Shown: piece after piece, positions 1-6,001 of the stretch
How positions within the stretch are numbered: position 1 is the stretch's first letter
How the letters are laid out: each line of letters begins with the position of its first letter
From: Bacteroidota bacterium
GTDB lineage: Bacteria > Bacteroidota > Bacteroidia > Chitinophagales > Chitinophagaceae
DNA length: 9,102 nucleotides
Assembly: GCA_023436685.1 (NCBI GenBank)
Contig: JAEZIL010000101.1
Coordinates: 1 to 9,102, forward strand
Reading direction: 5' to 3'
Notes under the pieces: model-generated
The model's input: the letters and a program-made list of their open reading frames with translations, nothing else
Databases searched by the model: none
Told to the model about the DNA's origin: nothing
Made by a program: the position numbers and the translations under genes

Positions 1-1149
1 ATCGAAGCCAATATGCCCACCTGTTCCCAGGTTCATAGCTACAGCCGGTGCTACATCGTTTGCTGCATAGGTAAGCATATCAACTATATATAGCTGGCCA
101 AGCATTGTAATTTCATTATACCCCAGCACATAAAGTTCAAACGTTGATGGCCGGAAATCCATACCTGCAATCACTTGCCCTGCTGCAATTCCGGTTATTG
201 GTTTAATACTGCGGATATTTGCGGGGAGGTCGCTATCGAAGCTGAATAGGTTATTTGTACCTTTTTGTAAGCCATATATTAGTTGTCCGGTTATTGGTGG
301 GAGGTCGCGCGCTGGCTGTATCGAAATATCTCTTACATCCTCATTGCTACCAATAGAGCCAATGTTAGAAACCACACCCGTCGTTAGGTCAACAGTATAT
401 AAACTATCATATAAGCTGCTATCAATATTTGCCGCTAAGTAGGCAATGTTGGTCATTGTGGTAGGTTTCAAATAAATGTCCATACCTGCAGTTGCGTAGG
501 CAGGGTTCAGATTGATCCCACTTGATCCCACCGTATGTAGTGTGCCTAAGCTGTCGGGGTTTATCCCTGCTATCATATTCAATGCTTTGTCGTAAGCGTA
601 AATTTCAGAGCTGCCGGCACCCATGTAGCTATTGGTATACGCTATTGCCCCAATGTGTGGGAATATGCCACTATTTATATCTCCGGATGCATATTTTATA
701 CTGTCGTCTGTTGCAATAATATTACCGGTTAGAGGATCCAAACGGTAATTCATGCCGTTTTCACCCACTACGCGCACTACGTCTTCTGTTGGACTAAAAT
801 CCATGCTGATACTTTGGGAAGTACCTAGCATCAAGGTAGCTGTACTGCCCAATGCAGTTGTTGCACCGCTCAACATATTTATCGCATATAATCTGGCCTC
901 ATTTGTAGATATATTGTAACCCAGGCCGTAAAGCTCACCTGTAAGCGGACGGTGATCGATACTCACTATCGTTTGCCCCGTATCAAGTCCTGTTATGGGC
1001 ATGCGTGAACTGGAAGAATCCGGGTGTGTTATATCGCTTACTAGTACTAACTGGTTGCTATTTGTAAGCACTGCCATGGTTTGTGCAGTAGCTTCCTCCG
1101 GCCCTGGAAAAGCAGCGGCCAGGCATGTAAGGATCAGTCTTTTTTTCAT
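1..1149 (-). CDS. Secreted DUF4394 repeat protein, 3' end beyond the window
   Basis: This frame is open from an ATG at 1147-1149 to the left edge, giving 383 codons without a stop, so the gene is partial at its C-terminus. Residues 1-22 look like a Sec signal peptide (MKKRLILTCL core, cleavage expected after ATA at 20-22), although the stretch PGPEEA between core and cleavage site is unusual. The mature part carries DUF4394 hallmarks: DFSPTEDVVRVVGENG near 117-132 followed by YRLDPLTG near 135-142. A second copy begins near residue 288 and repeats the pattern: TGQTIVSIDHRP plus ELYGLGYN (57-79) matches AGQVIAGMDFRP plus ELYVLGYN (323-345). Such proteins are thought to be beta-propeller-like and exported; their function is not known. 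Codon use does not stand out from the neighbours. It is transcribed divergently from the AraC gene across a 130-bp gap. The DUF4394 assignment is from recalled family motifs, not a search. Confidence 0.85.
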   Translation of the reverse strand, partial: MKKRLILTCLAAAFPGPEEATAQTMAVLTNSNQLVLVSDITHPDSSSSRMPITGLDTGQTIVSIDHRPLTGELYGLGYNISTNEARLYAINMLSGATTALGSTATLMLGTSQSISMDFSPTEDVVRVVGENGMNYRLDPLTGNIIATDDSIKYASGDINSGIFPHIGAIAYTNSYMGAGSSEIYAYDKALNMIAGINPDSLGTLHTVGSSGINLNPAYATAGMDIYLKPTTMTNIAYLAANIDSSLYDSLYTVDLTTGVVSNIGSIGSNEDVRDISIQPARDLPPITGQLIYGLQKGTNNLFSFDSDLPANIRSIKPITGIAAGQVIAGMDFRPSTFELYVLGYNEITMLGQLYIVDMLTYAANDVAPAVAMNLGTGGHIGFD

Positions 1150-1196
1150 CTTGGTAATATTTAGGAGTAGAGAGGTTAAATAAGCATGCCTTCCAT

Positions 1197-1247
1197 TGTT
1201 GTATTTAAATTGTCAGATAAGTTTCATCTATACCTGTTCATACAACA
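1197..1247. repeat. 8-bp inverted repeat in the divergent intergenic region
   Basis: TGTTGTAT at 1197-1204 is the exact reverse complement of ATACAACA at 1240-1247. The arms are centred 43 bp apart, close to four helical turns, in the 130-bp gap between the DUF4394 gene and the AraC gene. It could be a paired operator for the neighbouring regulator, but an 8-bp match in AT-rich spacer DNA may be chance. No other structure stands out in this gap apart from the -7 box at 1265-1272. Confidence 0.25.
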
Positions 1248-1264
1248 TTTAATGCCAATTCCCC

Positions 1265-1272
1265 TACCTTTG
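1265..1272 (+). promoter_or_regulatory. Candidate Bacteroidota -7 promoter element for the AraC gene
   Basis: TACCTTTG matches the consensus TAnnTTTG exactly. It ends 7 nt before the ATG at 1280, so transcription would begin at or beside the start codon. I see no good TTG-type -33 element at the expected distance upstream, which lowers confidence. Confidence 0.35.
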
Positions 1273-1279
1273 CTTCCGC

Positions 1280-2137
1280 ATGCGCGTAAAAACATCTGCA
1301 CGTATATCTAAGGAAGCACCAATATCAAGAATATTGGGTAGTGAGGCTATAGTGTTAAAACGCCAGCCATTAACTATCAACAGTCTTATAAATGCGGAAA
1401 CGATTGAGGTATCCTTTAAGCAAGAAGTTTGGCCCGAAGAGCATGCACGGTTGAATTTATTTCCCGTAAGCGATGAACAATTTTGTTTGCAACTAATGTA
1501 TTTGCAATATGGCGAGCAAGCTGGTAACGCTACGATTCACTGGTTTGAATTTTTGCCTGGCTTTTTTGAGCAATATCCTTTGGATATGCTGACTGCTGAT
1601 TTGCCATTCCGGTTAGATAAAACTACTGAACAGCAGTTCAATATTTGCACGAATACCATCACGTTGTTACAACAATTGCAACAGGTATCCGCACCTACGG
1701 CCTTTACTAAGGCATTGCAACTGGCTGAAATAAGCACACACATATTACGTAGGGCTTTGGAATGCATCAAAATGCCATTTACAGTTTGCCCTGTGCCTGC
1801 TTGCCGCTTCCTGGCAAATGATACTGAAAGGGAAAAAGTAATGGAGGCAAAGCGTGTAATAGAACTAAGTTTCGATCAGCCTTATACGATCAAAGAGCTT
1901 TCACGCAAAGTTGCTATGAATGAATGCTATTTGAAAAAAGGTTTTAAAGCATTGGTGGGTAAAACTATTCACGAATATCAGCAAGAGCTACGTATTAGCA
2001 GGGCTAAAGAATTATTAGTGCAACCTGGTTTCTCGGTTTCTGATGTGGCTAATTCACTGGGGTATAGCAGTATTTCCCACTTCAGCACGGCTTTTAAAAA
2101 AGCTACAGGCCTTAAGCCTTGCGAATTGCTACGATAA
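1280..2137 (+). CDS. PchR-like AraC family transcriptional regulator
   Basis: A 285-residue DNA-binding regulator. The C-terminal ~100 residues form an AraC/XylS double helix-turn-helix: the first HTH lies near 203-224 (TIKELSRKVAMNECYLKKGF) and the second near 252-274, ending in the family signature GYSSISHFSTAFKKATGLKP at 261-280. The form NECYLKKGFKALVGKTI is typical of the PchR branch, named for the regulator of the Pseudomonas ferripyochelin receptor; Bacteroidota carry many such paralogues. Residues 1-180 are a divergent sensing region with no motif I can name; it contains CPVPAC at 170-175. The effector cannot be read from the sequence. The ATG at 1280 is the first in frame and the next Met is residue 73, but no Shine-Dalgarno is visible and a -7 box ends 7 nt upstream, so a leaderless mRNA or a later non-ATG start is possible. 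The last 9 bp overlap the convergent flippase gene. Confidence 0.88.
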   Translation: MRVKTSARISKEAPISRILGSEAIVLKRQPLTINSLINAETIEVSFKQEVWPEEHARLNLFPVSDEQFCLQLMYLQYGEQAGNATIHWFEFLPGFFEQYPLDMLTADLPFRLDKTTEQQFNICTNTITLLQQLQQVSAPTAFTKALQLAEISTHILRRALECIKMPFTVCPVPACRFLANDTEREKVMEAKRVIELSFDQPYTIKELSRKVAMNECYLKKGFKALVGKTIHEYQQELRISRAKELLVQPGFSVSDVANSLGYSSISHFSTAFKKATGLKPCELLR

Positions 2138-3628
2138 GTACTTGCCTATTACCGGCAACTTTTTCATATCATCTTTTTGCAGTCGTATTACGTACAATAG
2201 GTAAACTATAATCAGCAGTGTGGCCGATGCCAGACGAATAGCATACCGGTCAATCACCATACTAACGCCATATTGTACAAAGTAAAATCCCAGCATTAGA
2301 GCAAATAATCCCATGAGCTTGCCTGTTGCATAAGGTACCGGGTACACTTTCTGCCCCCAAAAATAAGATATCAACATCATCGACCCATAGCAGGCTAATG
2401 TTGCCCATGCACAAGCTACATATCCAAAATAGGGGATGAATAAAGCATTTATTAGCACAGTTATGCCGGCGCCGATAAACGTAATTGTCGCACCGGCTTT
2501 AGTGTTTTGCGAAAGCTTGTACCAAATGGAAAGATTGTAATATACACCAAGGCACATGTTGGCCACAAGTAATATAGGCACTACCTTCAGGCCCTCCCAC
2601 ATTACAGGATTGGTAATAAAATGTTTCCATATATCCAGGTATAAAGCAACTACCAGGAACATGAGGCAAATGGTGATAACAAAGTAATTCATTACCCTTG
2701 CATATGTTTTAGGTGCATTTTCACCCTTCGCCTGTTGAAAGAAAAATGGTTCGGCGCCCATTCGGAATGCCTGAATAAATAATGTAATAAGTATTGATAG
2801 TTTGTAGCATGCTGAGTATATACCTACTTGCACTTTTGCCTCTGCTTCTGTGGCTACCGGAGCCCACCAACCAAGCATCAGCCTGTCAAAAGTTTCATTG
2901 ATCATACCTCCGAAACCGGCTACCATTAAGGGCAGCGAATATATCATCATTTCGCGCCACAGCTTTTTATCAAACTTAATGCGAATAGACAAAAACTCGG
3001 GCGCAAGTAATATTAGTGTCAATGCAGATTGGGCCAGGTTAGCCAATATCACATATCCCGCTCCCAGGTTTGGGTCGTACCAGCGGGCAAGGAAGGAATC
3101 AGGATTATCAGTGGCTATTTTTGGTAGTATTGTGTAGAAGAAAACAGTTAGCCCGATATTTACCAATATACTTAGTATACGTATGGCAGCATATTTACGT
3201 GGCCTGCCATCGTTGCGCAATTTTGCGAAAGGCAAAGTAGATAAAGTATCCAGTGCAAGTATCGAGGCAGTCCAGGTAATAAATTGCGGGTGATCATCTA
3301 TTTTTAAAAACTGTGCAATGGGGTACCGGAAAAACAATATTACTGCCGAAAATAGCAATGTGCTTACTATAAGAGACAGTCCTGCTGTATTGAATACCTT
3401 ACGCTCGTCTTCTCCCTTGTTGCTAAAGCGAAAATATGCCGTCTCCATACCATAAGTAAATATTACATTCAAAAAAGGTATGGCTGCATATACCAGGCTC
3501 ATTTCGCCATAGTTAGCCGTAGTAAGATAAAAAGTAAGAAATGGTGTAAGCAGGTAGTTGAGAAAACGGGCAAAGATGGAGCTAAGCCCATACCACATGG
3601 TTTGTCCTGCTAACTTTTTTATCGACAT
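2129..3628 (-). CDS. Wzx-type polysaccharide/oligosaccharide flippase (MOP superfamily)
   Basis: A 499-residue polytopic inner-membrane protein, the usual size for Wzx/RfbX-like exporters that move undecaprenyl-linked glycans across the membrane. The N-terminus (AGQTMWYGLSSIFARFLNYL, 7-26) is typical of this family. Hydrophobic segments recur through the chain, for example near 44-60, 83-100, 150-168, 190-210, 228-242, 272-288, 312-330, 347-362, 380-398, 400-420, 434-452 and 465-481, consistent with 12-14 helices. DRLMLGWW (248-255) and FRMGAEPFFF (288-297) are conserved-looking motifs of Bacteroidota flippases. The substrate cannot be deduced: no glycosyltransferase or polymerase gene is adjacent, so this looks like a stand-alone copy. 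The start ATG at 3626-3628 lies 9 nt after a strong hairpin that also serves as a terminator for the upstream gene. Its 3' end overlaps the convergent AraC gene by 9 bp. Confidence 0.9.
   Translation of the reverse strand: MSIKKLAGQTMWYGLSSIFARFLNYLLTPFLTFYLTTANYGEMSLVYAAIPFLNVIFTYGMETAYFRFSNKGEDERKVFNTAGLSLIVSTLLFSAVILFFRYPIAQFLKIDDHPQFITWTASILALDTLSTLPFAKLRNDGRPRKYAAIRILSILVNIGLTVFFYTILPKIATDNPDSFLARWYDPNLGAGYVILANLAQSALTLILLAPEFLSIRIKFDKKLWREMMIYSLPLMVAGFGGMINETFDRLMLGWWAPVATEAEAKVQVGIYSACYKLSILITLFIQAFRMGAEPFFFQQAKGENAPKTYARVMNYFVITICLMFLVVALYLDIWKHFITNPVMWEGLKVVPILLVANMCLGVYYNLSIWYKLSQNTKAGATITFIGAGITVLINALFIPYFGYVACAWATLACYGSMMLISYFWGQKVYPVPYATGKLMGLFALMLGFYFVQYGVSMVIDRYAIRLASATLLIIVYLLYVIRLQKDDMKKLPVIGKYLS
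2136..2164 (+). terminator. Weak candidate terminator after the AraC gene, inside the flippase frame
   Basis: Just after the AraC stop, TTGCC (2142-2146) pairs with GGCAA (2154-2158) around a 7-nt loop, and five T follow at 2160-2164. AAG at 2136-2138 can add three pairs with CTT at 2159-2161 across a 3-nt bulge. The core stem is only 5 bp and lies in the last codons of the convergent gene, so this is a tentative call. Confidence 0.3.
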
Positions 3629-3637
3629 AATACGAAA

Positions 3638-3664
3638 ACTGTCCGCCTCAACCGGGCGGACAGT
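3638..3664 (-). terminator. Intrinsic terminator after the persulfide dioxygenase gene
   Basis: ACTGTCCGCC and GGCGGACAGT form a perfect 10-bp GC-rich stem (3638-3647 with 3655-3664) around a 7-nt loop. Read on the minus strand it is followed by TTTTCG, a short U-tract. It starts 36 nt past the stop codon of the dioxygenase gene and ends 9 nt before the flippase ATG, so it occupies nearly all of the flippase's immediate leader. Confidence 0.7.
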
Positions 3665-3700
3665 GTAAAGATAAATTTTCTGTTATTGTTTAAGTGTTGC

Positions 3701-5104
3701 TTAAGCTTTTTGTTGCTCAGGTTTAACAATAGGCAGTTCTTTAATGTCTTTCATTTTACTCCAGCCGCCTAATACATTACGCAAGTTGTGGTAGCCCTGA
3801 CGTTTCAGTAAGGATGCTGCAATTACCGAGCGATAGCCGCCTGCACAGTGTACATATAGGTTGTTATCATTATCAATCATAGCAATATTAGCAGGGTCTG
3901 TAAGCGTATCAAGCGGTACATTACTGGCACCTTGCACGTGGCCTGCTTCAAATTCTCCCGGTTTACGCACATCTATTACTTCCAGTTTATTATCATGCGG
4001 TATATCCATTGCCAGCTCGTCAGCTTCTATGTCTATTATCATATCCATTTGCTCTCCGGCATTCCTCCAGGCCTCCACTCCGCCGTTAAGGTATCCTTGT
4101 ACTTTATCTATTCCTACACGTGCAAGGCGTGTTACACTTTCCTTTTCTTTTCCCGGTTCAGTTACCAATATCAGCGGTTGGTTGAAAGGCAATAAAATGC
4201 CTGCCCATTCAGCATAGCGGCCATCCAGGCCAATGCTTATAGAATTAGGTACAAAACCTTCAGTAAATACAGTGGCAGGGCGGGTATCCAATATCCATGC
4301 GCCTTCTTGTTCTTTTGTTTTGAACTCTGCTACCGATAGAGGTGTCAATGCTGTTGCCATTACCTCATCAAGGCTATTATATCCCTCTTTGTTGATACGG
4401 GCATTAATAGGGAAGTGCGCAGGTGGTTTTGATAAACCTTCTGTGATAGTTTTGATGAATTCATCTTTGGTCATATCCTGCAAGGCATAGTTGCTTTGCT
4501 TTTGCGCGCCTATTGTGCTGAAGGTTTCGGGACCAAGGCTTTTACCACAAGCCGATCCGGGTCCATGTGCGGGATATACGATCACGTCATCAGGCAATGT
4601 CTTTATTTTGTTCTGCAATGTATCGTACATAATACCCGCCAGTTCCTCTTTGCTCAGGTTACCACTGAACAGATCAGGGCGGCCTACATCGCCTACAAAC
4701 AAAGTATCGCCTGTAAACACACAATAAGGCTTATTGTTCTCGTCGTTCAGCAAATAACTCGTGCTTTCAAGCGTATGGCCGGGCGTGTGTATTGCTTTTA
4801 TTTTCAATTTTCCAATAGCGAACTCTTCACCATCTTTTGCCATATAAATAGGGAAATTAGCGTTCGTATCGGGGCCGTATACAATAGGTGCTCCTGTTTT
4901 CTTCGATAGTTCCAGGTGGCCACTTACAAAATCGGCATGGAAGTGTGTTTCAAATACATATTTGATTTTCACACCCTGCTCTTCTGCCATTTTAATATAA
5001 GTGTCCACATCACGTAGCGGATCTATGACTGCAGCTTCTCCTTCACTGGAGATAAAATATGCCGCTTCGCTCAGGCAGCTTGTATAAAGTTGTTGTACTT
5101 GCAT
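3701..5104 (-). CDS. CstB-like persulfide dioxygenase/rhodanese fusion protein
   Basis: A 467-residue cytoplasmic sulfur-handling enzyme. Residues 1-200 are a metallo-beta-lactamase fold of the ETHE1 persulfide dioxygenase type, which oxidises glutathione or other low-molecular-weight persulfide to sulfite. THFHADF (53-59), H110 in HTPGH, D133 in TGD and H180 in PAHG are visible; H54, H110 and D133 correspond to the 2-His-1-Asp iron site. C186 in GSACGKS sits where CstB-type enzymes have an extra Cys. Residues ~262-350 form a rhodanese-like domain whose active-site Cys is missing (LVTEPGKE, 313-320). Residues ~373-460 form a second rhodanese with an intact loop CAGGYRS, C420 being the persulfide carrier. 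This order (PDO, pseudo-rhodanese, rhodanese) matches Staphylococcus CstB, used in sulfide detoxification. It lies 25 bp downstream of a YugP-like peptidase gene and probably shares its transcript. No sulfide:quinone oxidoreductase or CstR/BigR regulator is in the window. Confidence 0.92.
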   Translation of the reverse strand: MQVQQLYTSCLSEAAYFISSEGEAAVIDPLRDVDTYIKMAEEQGVKIKYVFETHFHADFVSGHLELSKKTGAPIVYGPDTNANFPIYMAKDGEEFAIGKLKIKAIHTPGHTLESTSYLLNDENNKPYCVFTGDTLFVGDVGRPDLFSGNLSKEELAGIMYDTLQNKIKTLPDDVIVYPAHGPGSACGKSLGPETFSTIGAQKQSNYALQDMTKDEFIKTITEGLSKPPAHFPINARINKEGYNSLDEVMATALTPLSVAEFKTKEQEGAWILDTRPATVFTEGFVPNSISIGLDGRYAEWAGILLPFNQPLILVTEPGKEKESVTRLARVGIDKVQGYLNGGVEAWRNAGEQMDMIIDIEADELAMDIPHDNKLEVIDVRKPGEFEAGHVQGASNVPLDTLTDPANIAMIDNDNNLYVHCAGGYRSVIAASLLKRQGYHNLRNVLGGWSKMKDIKELPIVKPEQQKA

Positions 5105-5129
5105 TGTTTTTGTTTAAAAGGATTCAACC

Positions 5130-5828
5130 TTAATCTCTACGGTTCATAAAGATAAGAATGTAGTATACTAAGGTAGCTACTGAACTGATAGCTGCCACAA
5201 CATAGGTACGTGCAGCCCATTTCAAGGCATCTGCAGCTTTGTCATGCTCTCCGCGGTTGGTAAGGTGTGTCGCTTCCATCCATTTCAGTGCCCGTGCGCT
5301 AGCATCGTATTCTACCGGCAATGTGACCAGTGCGAATATAGTAGAAAAAGAAAATAGTATAATACCTATCAGCAGTATCGTTTGGTTGCCGGCGCCAAAC
5401 CCCATTACGCCCAGCCCGGCAAGTATTATCCATTGCGATAAAGTAGAACCTATTTGTACCACAGGTACCAGTTTGCTACGTAATTGCAGCATGCTGTAAG
5501 CAGTAGCGTGCTGCACAGCATGGCCACATTCGTGTGCTGCTACAGCAGCAGCAGCTATGCTGCGGCCTGCGTATACATCAGGGCTTAAGTTTACTGTTTT
5601 ATTAGCTGGGTTATAGTGGTCCGATAAAAATCCATCGGCAGATATAACCTGCACATCATAAATACCATTCTCATGTAGCATACGTTCAGCTACTTCCTTA
5701 CCACTTAGTCCTACATCCAGCGGTTCTTCTGAATATTCTTTGAATTTACTCTTCAGCTTGCTGCTAACAGCCATGCCTATAAGAAATAAAATACCTGCAA
5801 GTACTAAATAACCCGTATAAGCTCCCAT
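5130..5828 (-). CDS. YugP-family membrane zinc metallopeptidase
   Basis: A 232-residue protein matching the Zn_peptidase_2 (YugP) family in length and layout. A membrane helix spans residues ~5-21; a soluble section follows, leading into HECGH at 99-103 (HExxH, zinc ligands H99 and H103, catalytic E100). VEYDASARA at 172-180 supplies the likely third ligand, E173 or D175. Further membrane segments lie near 133-170 and 208-227. LSPDVYAGRS before the HExxH and HAVQHA after it are family features. YugP proteins are predicted integral-membrane peptidases whose substrates are not established. The gene is first in a probable two-gene unit with the persulfide dioxygenase (25-bp gap). A -7 promoter candidate lies 66 bp upstream of the ATG at 5826-5828. 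Confidence 0.9.
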   Translation of the reverse strand: MGAYTGYLVLAGILFLIGMAVSSKLKSKFKEYSEEPLDVGLSGKEVAERMLHENGIYDVQVISADGFLSDHYNPANKTVNLSPDVYAGRSIAAAAVAAHECGHAVQHATAYSMLQLRSKLVPVVQIGSTLSQWIILAGLGVMGFGAGNQTILLIGIILFSFSTIFALVTLPVEYDASARALKWMEATHLTNRGEHDKAADALKWAARTYVVAAISSVATLVYYILIFMNRRD

Positions 5829-5893
5829 ATCTTCTAAAATGTTGTTTATACTATACTATCAAATAGCTTACCAATGCAAAATTGGCAGTTATG

Positions 5894-5921
5894 CAAAGTT
5901 AAATTATATGGCAATTGCAAT
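5894..5921 (-). promoter_or_regulatory. Candidate promoter of the YugP/persulfide dioxygenase unit
   Basis: On the minus strand TAACTTTG (5894-5901) matches the Bacteroidota -7 consensus TAnnTTTG exactly. A TTG (within ATTG, 5918-5921) lies 16 nt upstream as a possible -33 element, slightly closer than usual. Transcription would start near 5887, leaving a leader of about 60 nt. The position, after the receptor terminator and before the peptidase, fits an independent transcription unit. Confidence 0.5.
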
Positions 5922-5954
5922 AGTTTTTATGAGCCTATAGGTATATAAATAAAA

Positions 5955-5975
5955 CGCAGGGCAAAATGCCCTGCG
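5955..5975 (-). terminator. Strong intrinsic terminator after the TonB-dependent receptor gene
   Basis: CGCAGGGCA (5955-5963) pairs perfectly with TGCCCTGCG (5967-5975) around a 3-nt loop, a 9-bp GC-rich stem. On the minus strand it is followed by TTTTATTTATATA, a good U-rich tail, and it begins 26 nt past the receptor stop codon. It should end the riboswitch-controlled transcript before the peptidase gene. Confidence 0.85.
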
Positions 5976-6001
5976 CTGATACTGGTGTATCTGGTTATGG
6001 T

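Noticed and set aside
512..530. Direct repeat of TTGATCCCA (512-520 and 522-530)
   Set aside because: It lies within the DUF4394 coding frame with a 10-bp period, encodes ordinary sequence (GSSGIN) and has no further copies.
522..1183. Two short plus-strand open frames of 65 and 62 codons
   Set aside because: They lie antisense to the DUF4394 gene, whose frame is open for 383 codons with a signal peptide and family motifs.
3861..4909. Several plus-strand open frames of 78-137 codons opposite the persulfide dioxygenase
   Set aside because: They lack domain features, overlap a well-supported conserved gene and are the usual antisense shadows of its codon pattern.
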